DNA of 64,000 nt. Origin: Diprion similis (Eukaryota; Arthropoda; Insecta; Hymenoptera; Diprionidae). The translations under genes and the position numbers were made by a program. Location: NCBI RefSeq assembly GCF_021155765.1, contig NC_060105.1, forward strand, positions 13,611,001 through 13,675,000, written 5' to 3'. Of the stretch, positions 1-12,100 are shown piece by piece (position 1 is the stretch's first letter; each line of letters begins with the position of its first letter). The notes below the pieces were generated by a model. It was given only the letters and a program-made list of their open reading frames with translations. It made no database searches and was not told where the DNA came from.

Positions 1-2502
1 TTTAGCAACATTATTTCTCACGTACGCCCATATCAGTTCAATCGCGTTTGATTCGCAATGAGCAACAGTAACTTCATATTATCACCTCTGACTTCCTCAG
101 CTTTTTTTCAAGAAGATACCTCTTAGGATACGGTAACGTCAACAGTGATGCAAGAGATTCACTTTCGTAAGAGAATCGAATGAAGTCGCATGTTCTGGAA
201 TAGGGACTTGTCTTCGAATCTCTCTTCATAGTGCTCTGCATTCATTTCATGGTGGTAGTCGTTACTACCTTTCTTTCCTATGAATCACTTCATCCAGTCT
301 TTCAGAAAACCGTCCTTGCTTCCGATATGCAGGATGATTACTCTTTCGGTAAGCGCCTGAAGGAGTTACAAACCCGCTGCGGAAACCTTCAGTTTCTTGT
401 ACTGAACCACGATATTGGTCATAATTATTGTGATTATTCAGGAGTACATGTTCGACCCAGCCGTGTTGTCGAGAATGGTTGCCACCAGACTATGTCTCGC
501 CAGTATGAAGTATTTTCCAGTTTCTACTTCTAAAATTTAGACTTTTTAATAGTTTTTATAACGTGGTACTGCCGAATTCGGGTAAGTCCGGCACATCCTT
601 GGTCAACTTTGCATGTAATTCACTGTTGAATAGCGTTTTTCGACATAAAAATTGAGGCACCGTCGGATCATTGTCAGCAGTGCTATAGCGTTGAGTGAAA
701 TAGCCTCCATCATGAAGACTCCGAATAACCGTAAGATTAATCTTGAACTATTCTGATGCAGCACGACATTCGACATCGGATCCAAGAGTACCCGATTTAT
801 CCATGTACAAACGATATTGATTTTTATTGCTAATATGCAAATTATACTGAACCCAAATACCGTATTCTGACCACCTACCAACAACATGATTCACGATTTC
901 TTGGTGAATACCACAATGGCTTCTTTCATATAATTCAAGAGCTAATCCTTTAAATGAACAATCTCTGCCACCTCCCGCATCTCAAATTTCGTAATAATGA
1001 TCATCTATACGGATATCAGAAGTCAGTCTGATGAGAGACTTGAAATTTAAAATCAGAGTTTTAAAAAACGTTCCCGTAGCTCACAGGAAGAATCGCAGAC
1101 ACGTGCCTCCAATACAAATAATTGCAAAGCCAACGATCTCCAGAACCAGAATACAACCTTAAATGAATACGCTTGAATCAAAAACGCAGTGAGAAAGAAT
1201 TTCCTGCGAAATAATTTCAAATGAGCAACACTACAAGATGCTATAATAAAAATCACATGTAATTCACAAGCTGCAACTACGCCGTAGTATTCGATGCCTG
1301 AGCTGTGAGAAAGCGTCCTAAAGCGTGAAGCGTATTGCCCCAAGACTTCGCTGCATAGGCACCGTCGAATCCCGCAGCCATAGGCGCCGCACGCGTGACC
1401 CCCTCTCTCGCCCACCGAAAACTCAGAGCGGAATACCTGGAATTGATTGTCAAACAACCCATAAAAGTGATAAAATCGTAATGGTAACCACTTACCATAA
1501 TTTTTCCAAAAATTTTTAGCCATAGCGCATCTTTCTATTGGTACTCGTTACCAAGATCACTGCTTGGGCTATTATTGACTACCGTGACTATAATTTTAAG
1601 AATATCTTTAAAATTCAAACGGAATTGCACGTAAAAAGCTTCAAAGATTGAGCATGATTTTTTAAATATTTTTTCTAGCGATTTTGAAAGAGTGACGACG
1701 AGTTGAAGTTAAGCTACGGAAAAAATGCGCAAAAACTACGTTTTTCAACATATATTGAATGACTCAACTAACGGGGAATAGAATTACCTTGAAAATGATT
1801 CGTATCCCGAAGCTTTACGATTTTTTTTAACTCAGATATAGTGTGCCAAACCCATGTGTCTTGATTTTCAGGAATAACTCTCCAAGTACTAACGCACTAA
1901 GAATTAGAGCTGACGATTACATAGTGTCGCAGGCAGTGCTCCCTTTATTACAAAGTTGGCACTCGTTCAGCAATTCATGATATACCAAGCTGAAAGCACA
2001 GAGAGGTCGCTCATCTGAATATTCATTACATGATTGTCGAACGATACTTAGAGATTTCTGCGACCAATTGCGTATACCCATCTATAATCTTATTGCAAGA
2101 TTCTTGATCATAGATATACGGCAATTGTTACTAACACATCTGGGCATTCGTCTTCACTTCCATACTCAAAGTCAAGACTGGAAGTCGTAACACGAAGCCA
2201 GAAATCGGCAAAACATTGCACACGCCTTGCACGCCTTGCTGATTACGATAAAATAGCTAGACCGTATGCGCTCTGACTGAATCCGGCGGCCAGCTCACAC
2301 ACACATTAGCGCGAGGACAAGCGCCGCGCCGTAATCCGGCAGCATGCACGCGTTGCGATTGTCTTCACGTAAACATCACACAATCGCATGTGATCAGAAG
2401 CCGAGATACCTTTTACCCGGTGGTCCAAAGGTGAACTAGAGTGCGTATAAAAATAATATAAATTTATTGTAGACGCTCTAGCTGGACCGTTACATTAAAT
2501 AA
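1..2502. other. No recognisable gene; left flank
   Basis: I can assign no gene here. Short open frames at 231-533 (+), 603-887 (-) and 1053-1523 (-) have no recognisable domain and no matching splice structure. Two GC-richer patches (about 1300-1430 and 2280-2360) interrupt otherwise AT-rich DNA and may be old repeat fragments. The minus-strand readings of 150-530 and 600-890 have a hydrophobic flavour but are broken by stops. Confidence 0.5.
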
Positions 2503-2798
2503 AAAGAAACTCCGTCTTAGTGAAATTCGATTTTATTTTTGATTCAAGACTACAACAAAGAATACAATGCTCAATTCGAAGAAACATAATAAAACTTAAT
2601 CAGCAGGAACCTTGAATAAAATACGTAATATTTTTAGGTAAATTCCGTAATTCCCCGAATAAATTATGTGTTTTATTCAGGGTTCCTGTCGATTGAGATT
2701 TATTATTTTTCTTCGAATTGAGTACATATTGTATTCCTCATTTTACTCTTAAACTAAAAATGAAATCCACTTTTAGCAAGACGAACTTTCAGTTTATT
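2503..2798. repeat. Long imperfect palindrome (foldback/MITE)
   Basis: The left arm (about 2503-2620) and right arm (about 2660-2798) are imperfect reverse complements. Matching blocks include TCCGTCTTAG near 2512 against its counterpart near 2785, the AATTCGAAGAA blocks near 2576 and 2712, and the AGGAACC / GGTTCCT blocks near 2607 and 2681. This is the shape of a non-autonomous foldback DNA element. No target-site duplication could be fixed, so the ends are approximate. Confidence 0.7.
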
Positions 2799-4596
2799 TT
2801 ATTTTTTACTTCATGAAATCATTTAAAATAAATATTGCAACTTTTACAAAATGGCGGAAAAGATTACAGGTATTATTATCAACCGAAACAAACCGAAAAA
2901 TCTATTGTACACAAGAATCCCAAGGAGTCAGACTGGTGACTCGTTGATTTGTCCTGGAATACTTCGTATATTCAAAGACGGTTCCAAAAGCGTCCTACTG
3001 ATCATGCAAGTGTTGGGACTGAAGACTTGGCAGAATTCATCTAAGCCTGATAGGGCTTACGTCGGGAGACCTGACTAAGCCACGCTTGACATGACCCTGG
3101 TTAGGGCTAGGACAGACTGTTCTCATCAAGGCTCACCGGACGCGATTCTCGTCAGGTTCACGTTCCACGACCGTATTAGGGTAACCCGATTACAGCCCGA
3201 GCAGGCTACGCTATGGAATGCAACATCGGGGCACGATCAACGTAATCCTAGTAAGTGAACTTTACTACGGCTTACCTGCTTTAACTCTGACTAAATACGC
3301 TTGTTTTGTCGACGTGGACCACGAATACTACGAAACGCTGCTCTTGGATGACGAAAAACCAGGCGTCATGGAAGTCCTCTTGCAATAAAAGTATCGGATG
3401 ACTTGTGATAAAGTGTGGCCATCTACCAGCAAAATCGTATGTAATATCATTTCACAGTTTATTGTTTTTGTGAATATCTGCCCACAAATATCCGCTACTC
3501 ATTTTTGGTAATCTTTGCTCTGCATCTATACAGAATTAAATAATTTGCTACGTCAATACAAAAATCAATCAATCTGAATAATCGTTACCCGAATTTAATC
3601 AGATGGTGCCTCAACCTGTCCTGATTAATGAATTCATCACCGAATTAATCCAACCAGCATCAACGGCATCTTACCAGCTTTTTTTGTCAACCGGAATTCA
3701 AATCGTCGAAGGTTGTTGCCGAGAGCCACTCACTCCAAGGAAAATTTTCATCGAATATTGAGTATCAAATATTAGATGATATACCCATTGTATTGAATCC
3801 TCCAAAATTTCAAAAATTTCAAAACTTATGTCAATTAAATGAAGAGACATTTATAATTTTTAAATCTTAACTACGTAATTTGGCGTAATTTTAATTTGTT
3901 AATTTTAAGATTATATATTACACCATGGGCTTTGAATAGGTTTTAGGTTAGGTAAATGAGCGTAGAAAATAAACTGACCCGACAAAACAGGCAAATTTTA
4001 TGTGATGAAGGATTGAATCAAGAACCTAATGGAATAATAGGAGTAAATTTATAGGTTGGAGTAAGGATGTTGGATGTTTAGGAATTAGCTAGCACAATTT
4101 TCAGTGTATTTGGAGTGGGTGAGTGCTTAGGATAATTCCACTTTCGTAACCGGATAGCCGGAGACAAGGATCATTATTACATTTACACTACCATTATGCA
4201 TTGCAAAACAAAAAAAAAAATGAATTAATTTCATATAAGAAAATATAATGATAATTAATAATAAAACATCCACTATCGGTTGGTTAAAGAATAAATAATA
4301 ATTTCGCGTTCGGTTTGTTCATATTAATTCTTATGAGGACCTACTGACGAGATATAACTTTCAAATTGAGCGAGAAATAGAGGTTACAAAGGTATACTGG
4401 ATATTTTGAGTCTCGATTGAATGGAACGCGACAAGACGTTGCTCCGGCAGTTATGCATTTGACTCTACTAGGTGAATTACATGAAGCTAAGATATGAATT
4501 TGAATGCTAAAATCTGCTCTCTGCAAAAATCAAGACAGTTTAGCGAGCAAGCCGATACCACTGTTGATTCAACTCGTAAAATCGAAGGGTCCGATA
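2799..4596. other. No gene recognised; CCTGAT-rich patch
   Basis: No coding region is recognisable. The stretch 2920-3300 is GC-richer than its surroundings and holds several copies of a short CCTGAT/CCTGA-(A/C)TAAGG-like word. Similar words recur at about 5060-5200, so the two patches may be fragments of one dispersed repeat. The rest is AT-rich and featureless. Confidence 0.4.
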
Positions 4597-4743
4597 CGCA
4601 GAAAGACCGAAGTACAATCTGCGATGCGTTACCGAGGAGAAGAGTTAAAAAATGAATTTAAAATGCAAGGATTCTACGTTAACTTTCTACCGCAAGCCGG
4701 AGACAGGCAGGAAGACCGAAGTACGATCCGCGATGCGCTACCT
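4597..4743 (+). repeat. Two-copy direct repeat, period 109 bp
   Basis: A unit of about 37 bp at 4597-4633 recurs at 4707-4743 with few mismatches. Both copies contain AAGACCGAAGTAC followed by a TGCGATGCG/CGCGATGCG word. The unit lies in the same plus frame in both copies, so a weak 83-residue open frame (4504-4755) carries a repeated peptide. The frame itself is not recognised. Confidence 0.7.
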
Positions 4744-7700
4744 CAATATGTATGAACACATTTGATTCGCTGATTTTACCTATAAATTGAGCTCTAGTTG
4801 TTTACAATTTTATATACATTTGTTCACGGGATAAATGGCGAGGGAGTCTGTATCACCCGGCCGATCGAGTGAGGCTCGTCGTTGCCAGCCGTTGTCCGGC
4901 AGAGACCGTGGAGCTCTGTTTTGCCCCGCGCACTCATTTGTTTGCCGATCGGTGGAATATATTATCATAATTATGTGACTTGAACGAGCGACTTCTAACA
5001 AGTTACAAGTGGGATTGTGTACAAATAGAGTGGCCGATTTCTGAGACGTTACAGTACCAGTACCATCTCAGCCTGATCTGGGCATTCTAGAACAGCACAT
5101 TACAGTTCTGCTTAGGCCCTGATCGGGTAGCCTGGTGTGTACCTGATCAGGTGGTGAAGCAAGCCTAAACATGGCCTTACCTGAGCCGAGTGAAAATTTC
5201 TACTCGGGACCTTGGTTTGTTTGTCTTTGCAATCTAATCATGATTATATATATATATAATATGTAGATTTTTTCAAGAATTATTCAGAACATATTGTGAT
5301 TGAATGAAGCAATTTTTCGTCGTTTCCTATTGTTTGCCTTATCTTTCACAGTTTTATTGCCGCTATTATTGTATTATCTGTAAATACGGTGGCAAGCTGT
5401 CAATTTTTGCAAGCAGTCTTAAAAATATAAAACTGGTTTTTATAGTTCCAATACATTGCGTGCAGGATAAAGTAAAGATCATTATGTAATACTAGATGAT
5501 TATTTAAATAACCCCACGATCGTAGCATCTAAGACTAATAATATGAGCATGACGCACACGATTTATAAAAAAGAGAATAATGTCGAATAAACACTATTCG
5601 AAATGTATAGTTAGATTATACGTATTGGTAAAATTTATCAACGTGTGCGAGTTATGAATTAATTGTGGAAAGATCTATCACAAGACTATCACTACATAAG
5701 TGATATTGAATTTTTATTAAGAGAAACAATTTGGTCATTATAATTATTAATAAAAACATTATCAAGGTCAAAAAAACTGAAATTACCGTGAATATTAAAA
5801 TAACAATTATATTCCTAATTAGTTTTAGGCTTTAGAATGCTGCAATACAAAGTTTTTTTTCTAATTCATAGACTATCCTAAGTAATACGAAACAATAGTT
5901 GCGTGTTTAAGTATCAGTCGATGAGTAATGCTAATGGTTAAAAACTAATTACATGCTAAGATATGGTAATTGAGTTTATTTCATTCTTATTTCTCTATAC
6001 GAGATTAAATAATAGCAAAATATTATCTTACGTTCTAATAAGGCCCGTTCATTCAATTAACTGTTTCCTTAATAATATTAGCTCACTCGATATCATTGCT
6101 GACTAATTACAACTGTGTGTATTATACATATAGGCTTTCCTTCGTGAAATCGACGTCTTAAAGACCCTCATTTCTGTTTCAATGGCCGATTTCTCATGTT
6201 GGAGTGATGTTTCGTCTGAAAAACTCTCTTATATTTTTCAAATTCTTTCGCCGAACTGTTTAAGAGTTACGATTTTTTTCAATTCAGACACTACGTCCTT
6301 GCTGACCGTCTTGCAGAATTCAAAAAACCCCATGAAATTTTAATCGAACTTTTTTTCAATGAAGTCTGCATTAACGAAAGTGATGTATGAGAATTAATAG
6401 GTATCCCGATGAAAGGAATCACATTAGAAAGGAATAAGTCACTCTCCAAACAAAATAGTTGAATTCACCATATTTTCACTACAAAACAGGGTGATTGCAG
6501 GTGATTGCTATATTTTATTGTTGAAAAGAATTATGATATTAAAATATGAATTACCGTAATATTATTGTCAGAAATTATTATATTCGTATAATAGTGGGAA
6601 CTATATAATTCTTTATTGTTTTATGATGATTCCAAACAGTAGTTTGAACTATACGTGCATGATAAAGTAAAGATGTGGTTGTGTTACTGTGACCAGAAAA
6701 AAAAGTTTTATGTTGAACTATTCTGTATTGAATTTTACTTCATACGTGAGTTCCGAATGACTTATTCTCAGAAGGAGGGACTTGACCGGAAATATTCATA
6801 TTACTCGTCGTATGCTCTACATACATAATATAGATATGCTTTGTTTGCGTGTTATGCTTCTGCAACGGTTTTGAAACACTTCTTTGTTCAAATTTTTTTG
6901 GGCCCAATGACCCCGCAAAGAAATAATCGTACAGAAAATTTGAAGAAAGCATTTTGAAGAGGATAATTTCCACTTGAAAATGGGTTTCTCTAAAATCTAT
7001 TGAAGAAATTACTATATCTATGCAGTACTCTAACTTGAAGTTTAATTTATAAATTTGATACATGTCGCTTTAAAATGGTACAACTTCGAAATAATTATGT
7101 ATACCAAAAACGCAAAAGCGTGTTGCCGGAGGTTTACCTGGTTAAATAATTAACAATCAGATTCTGATCAACATCAGCATACAGTTCTGCTGAATCTGAC
7201 TCAAGGGTTGAAAAAAAAAAGTTTTTCTAGAGCCAAATCTCAAATTTTCCAGATTAAAACGAGTATGTAACTCTAATCTCTTCGATTCTTATCAGCATTT
7301 GAAAGTTGACAACTGACTTTACTAAAAAGTCACTTACAGACCGACAACGATACCCTAAATTATATATCATAAACGGTCAAGGCAGCTGGTCCCGATAACT
7401 GAGTTAAGAAGCGCTGATGAAGTATCAGTAGACCATTTATGATAACTTAAGGAGTATAAATGTCATTATGGAATCGGTAATAATTGAACAGATCTTGTTG
7501 ACGAACAAGATATACTTCCAAATAGTTACTTCAATTCTTTTGAAAATGAAAGATTTTTTGGTTATATGAAATATTAAAGAAGACCATATGCTTATACCCC
7601 AGTTTCTCACATTTAAATGCTGATGAAATTAGACAGAATCGAAGTTACATAATGGTCTTGAAAACCCAGAGTTTGGCCTCAGAATCACATACACCTTCCA

Positions 7701-8950
7701 GCAAATCGAAGGTATCGCACCTCGGAAAAAAAAACTTGCTTTTTACGCCAAAATAACATGTAATCATAGGAACTAGTTGAATGATTTCAAGAATATTTTG
7801 TTTACGGAAGTACGCTAGAAATCGAATAAGACAGTATTCACACTTTTATTGATACTTTTTTTCTGGTTGTGTGACAGACATTTAAAGTCCTTCAAGTCAA
7901 AAGTTTTGAAAAATTTATCACTGAAGATTGGATTCGCATGTCGAGTTGGTATTAAATGCCCACTATGTAAAAATTTTCGTATGTAGGAGTATTTTTGGTA
8001 ATCTCAATCTTTTTTAGAAGTATTTTTTTACTACATGCGTCCATTTATCGTAATATGTAATCAAAATGTTGTAAAGTAAAGAATCTCACGATTTATATAT
8101 CTTTAATTAAAGATTCATCAACTATAGATTCTGAACTATGCGAAAATCAACCATATCCGATATTTTTTTTTCTAAGAGTAATAGGTAACAATTCAACATT
8201 TATCAAATTTATTGTTAAAATGCAACTACAGGAGGAAAACGAAGCAAAATTTTGCTGTAGTACATTCTTTTCTAATATGATTATTTTCGTCGTGATATTC
8301 ATTCATTCTAATGTGCACCCCCATCAATGCAGTACTGAATATGAACAAATTTAAATAAAACACAAAGAGATTTACCATTTTTAATTTTGTTGGAAAATGT
8401 TTGTCTTGAATAACAGGTTTTTGAGAATTTTTCCAAGACAGTTGGTGTGGACGTCATTTTTAAGCCAAAGAAATTCATAATTCGCCGACGACTCGAAAAA
8501 AAAATGAAAAATAAACAGAGTGAATCAGAGGAATAGTACCATCGGGAAAATCGCAAATTACAACAGACAAGATGAGGGTTTTTGGATTGTCAATTTCACG
8601 AGAGAAACACCATATGCGTATCACACTGAAACATCTATATGATCGCTGTAATATTAGCCCTTTTGCAGGAACTCAAAATCCTTACGTAAGACATAATATT
8701 AAAAACTAAATTTCTGAACAACCAAATGTCAAAACTTGAGTAGATAAGAATTTTGTTCACAAAACTTTGCATAACTTAGTAGTGTAATTTGTCCATCACG
8801 CGTAGATAATATATCTGTCCTTAGAAAGATCAAGTGAAAAGTATTACTTTTGCTCATTTGGTATAGGAAAGCGTATGAATCAGTTTCTCATCCTGGTCTA
8901 GATTCATGACCAAAGTCCACGGCTTGAGAACCTCCTACAATAATTCTTAT
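4744..8950. other. Downstream flank of the Star gene; no other gene
   Basis: This AT-rich region lies downstream of the minus-strand Star stop codon and must contain its 3' UTR. Minus-strand AATAAA words near 8207 and 7850 are possible polyadenylation signals, but nothing selects between them. A GC-richer patch at 4850-4960 has no identifiable product. A short AT dinucleotide run lies at 5246-5260. No exon-like open frame with flanking splice sites was seen. Confidence 0.4.
7361..7450. repeat. Short inverted repeat (hairpin MITE-like)
   Basis: TATCATAAACGGTC at 7365-7378 is matched by GACCATTTATGATA at 7431-7444, with imperfect pairing extending outward. The whole is a compact hairpin of about 90 bp. 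It may be a very small MITE; no target-site duplication is clear. Confidence 0.45.
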
Positions 8951-9136
8951 TCAAATTTTGAGTAGTCTGTTGTAGAGAAATATCATCTTCCCAGTCTCCG
9001 TTGTGTGAAAGTGTTTGTACCTCCGCTCGGTCAGCTTTTGAATTAGGCGTTTTGTTTCTACCTCACTGTGATGCAGACTCCATTGAATTGATAAGACGGA
9101 AATTCGCGTCATTTCCCTCGGAATCGTATCCAGCAC
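8951..9136 (-). CDS. S: Star exon 6 (last coding exon and stop)
   Basis: A phase-0 terminal exon with acceptor AACTTTCAG. It codes for residues 311-371 and ends in TGA. It opens VLDTIP and continues with ISVLSIQW, matching the position of the C-terminal strand-helix block of FkbM domains, and ends NRLLKI. Its AG|GTG boundary meets the CAG|GTAAGC donor of exon 5 in phase 0. Confidence 0.87.
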   Translation of the reverse strand: MLDTIPREMTRISVLSIQWSLHHSEVETKRLIQKLTERRYKHFHTTETGKMIFLYNRLLKI

Positions 9137-12100
9137 CTGAAAGTTTCATTTAAATCACATTACATTGGTTTTGATTATTAAAAACAATTTTACTACACAA
9201 AGATCTTCCCTATTATGATTATTATTACTTTCATTATGATAAAAATAATAATAATGACAATAATTACTTCCAAACCCACCATACCCTTTCGAGTATGTCT
9301 TGTGGCGTGCATTTCCGGCGGATCCGGAAAAAATGTTTCACGGCCTGGACTGGCCCAGGATTCGAACCCGGGGCCTTTCGCTTTTCGGGGGACTGCTTTG
9401 ACCACTACCTACCCAGACCGTTAGCACCTTCCCGGACCGCTACCCGACTAGCTCAAGAAATGCTACATTACGGTCCCTATGAGCGATTAGCTTGTGCAGG
9501 GTAAGGGAGGGAAGGATGAGTAACCATTATTATGCGGCTGCAGCCGACTTAAGGTATCCAATAGAAACATCCGCATTCGCACGAGGGATAAGGAAAACTG
9601 CAGAAAACCTTGTCTATGTGTAGCCGAACCGAATTCAAACCTCAGTTTGCCGATTTGACGCCTGAATGGCGTGACTCGTCTTACAATCTTTGCGAGTCAC
9701 CGCTCAGGTCCTCCTCAGCGCGGGGTATTTGAAATCAAATCCTTCTATTCCGTAGTCACGCCTGTCAATGAACTCGTATCTTACTGCTCAAGACTCGGCT
9801 GGTTTTCGCTAAGCTCCATAGGTGACATAACGGGTTTCGAAATTTGGAGTATAAGTTACACATAGCGTCGGTAAAAAAACACGATGAATAGGTCGATCTA
9901 TGGGAATCACCTGAAAGAGACCCCTATAAATCAACGCCTCTGTATTCTGGTTAGAATAAAATCTTTCAAACTCTGTTGTAGATTTGTAATCCACGTTGAT
10001 TGTCTATTTTCTATATCTCCGTATTTTTCAAATCCATTATTTCAGCACACACGTATTATCATAAGATTAAAATACAATACAACTCGTTGTTTAACAGTCG
10101 CGCTGAAACGTCCTGCTCCCCCGCGAAATGCATAGATTCAATACAACTTTTTCTTTGATATTCTCTCCGGTTCATAACCTACTCCAATACAGCTATTGAG
10201 AAATAGTTCAGTCTTAAGCCGGCTGCAGCTGCATAATGACGGTTACCGATCCACCTCCTCCCTCTTAACCCATACAAGCCAAAAAGGTCTCTGGGACAGA
10301 TATGGCGAGTGTTGGCAGTGGTTATCACCATCATCGTCGTCATTATCATTATAATTATAATTATTATTATTAGGCTCAAATTCAATATCGCGTATTCAGC
10401 ATATTGCTTTGTATTACATATCATGATATCTATTATAATGTTTCAGTTATAGCTGTAGCGCCAAGATACAGTTTACACGGTAAAAAAAAATTCATAGTGA
10501 CATATACATTATTGAATATTGGTTTTTCGGTGTCATCAGTCAGTATTACAAGGAAAAAGAATCCATTTTTTATGTTTCAGCCCTATTGGGGGGGGGGGGG
10601 GGGGGCTCCTCAGAACTGTATGTATTACGAACATCGTCAACATACGAAATAAAAAACGAAACTATGTAATATAACGGTTCATATAAAACAACAATATTCT
10701 TACGAGAAGGTAAAGAAAGAAAGAGACTTATATTGGGTTACATGAAAATGTGCCTAAAAGCTGTTAGCGATATCAAATCATGAGAAATACGGAAACCTCG
10801 TGTATTCGCCCAGTCGTCATCTGTGGTCAAGAAGAAGGGAAGGATTATCTACAATCAATGTAACCCAGCCACAATTGCGTACCAGGAATTGGTTTTTTAA
10901 ATTATAAAATCCAAATTGCATTATCGTGAATATAGTTCCATGGTCATTACGGTCTGGCGCCCGAAAACATTTCTACTTCGAATTTAATTTTTTTTTTTTT
11001 GTGGTTATGAGTTTATTTGTCTCCATATTCATTCCGATATTTGTCTGAAAATTTATTGTGTTGTACGTTGCAGGGGTTTGCTAGCGCTCATATCTCCTTT
11101 AGTTTTCCCCGTAAAGTGAATGTGACCGTTACAACATATAGATGAATTCAAATTGATTATACTGTCCACCCAGATAGCGCAGATGCAACCGACTTTCGTT
11201 GCTAGCTACCATCATCCTCTGGAAGAGTTCTTCGTCTTCGTGTAAGGCTTTCACTAGTCGATTCGGGATAAAAACCGTAAATGCGTTCTTCCAATTCATT
11301 CCTATTTTGTCTCCAAATTTCTTCCCGACTTGACGAATTCTAATGACTTGGTAATCGAAGTAAGATTCAAGATCTGTCAGCTTTTTTGTATGGTGAATAT
11401 CTCCAACCGTGCAAGTTTGTGCAGTTTAGAAAAATCAATGATTCTGGTGATTGATTCAGATACGTATATTGTCAAAGTTTTTTGTAAGACGATGAAATTC
11501 AGATTTGACTTGCGGGAGGTGCGTCAATATTTTTTTTTGTCAATTGGTCTAGACGCTTTTTCAATTCACGTTGTTGGGATACTTTTTTCACTTTGTTGAA
11601 AATACTTTTTCAGTTATCGTAAGAACAGCTTCAGACCGATGCTGAAGTTTTTAGTTTTCTACCTCTTATAACATCATCTACCCACCACACACATCTAGAA
11701 CTTGGTGGGAAGGAATGCCACATGGTTGATTGATATAATATCAGAACCGACAGACAGTTCTCAGCCTATGATCCTGAGGAAAGAATGTCACGTGGTTGAT
11801 ATCACACGGGAATCTCGATCGACTAACAGCTCTCGGGAGTGTAAATTATGGAATATAGGATGTTTGATGTCACACCGGAAGCCGATTATATGAGGTAGAT
11901 GTTAATAATACTGGAGGTTTGATAGTTCGTCCAAAACTTACAGTTAACCATGTGCAGCCAATCTACTTTGCAGAAAGGCGTGTCTCCTTTGCAACTCAAG
12001 TACATCCATACTTTTTTTTAATTGTTTTTCGTTAACCCAATTATGTAAATTATTGTATATGCATATGACCACATAAATTGCTAAAGCCTCCAAAATTTGG

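Noticed and set aside
150..890. Minus-strand hydrophobic frames that faintly resemble an insect odorant-receptor pseudogene
   Set aside because: Stops break the frame, the order of blocks does not fit a receptor, and no family motif is clear enough to support a call.
9355..9440. Possible tRNA gene (GGTTCGAATCC on the minus strand)
   Set aside because: A and B boxes are present but no acceptor stem or anticodon stem pairs, and an ATT tail follows; better read as SINE.
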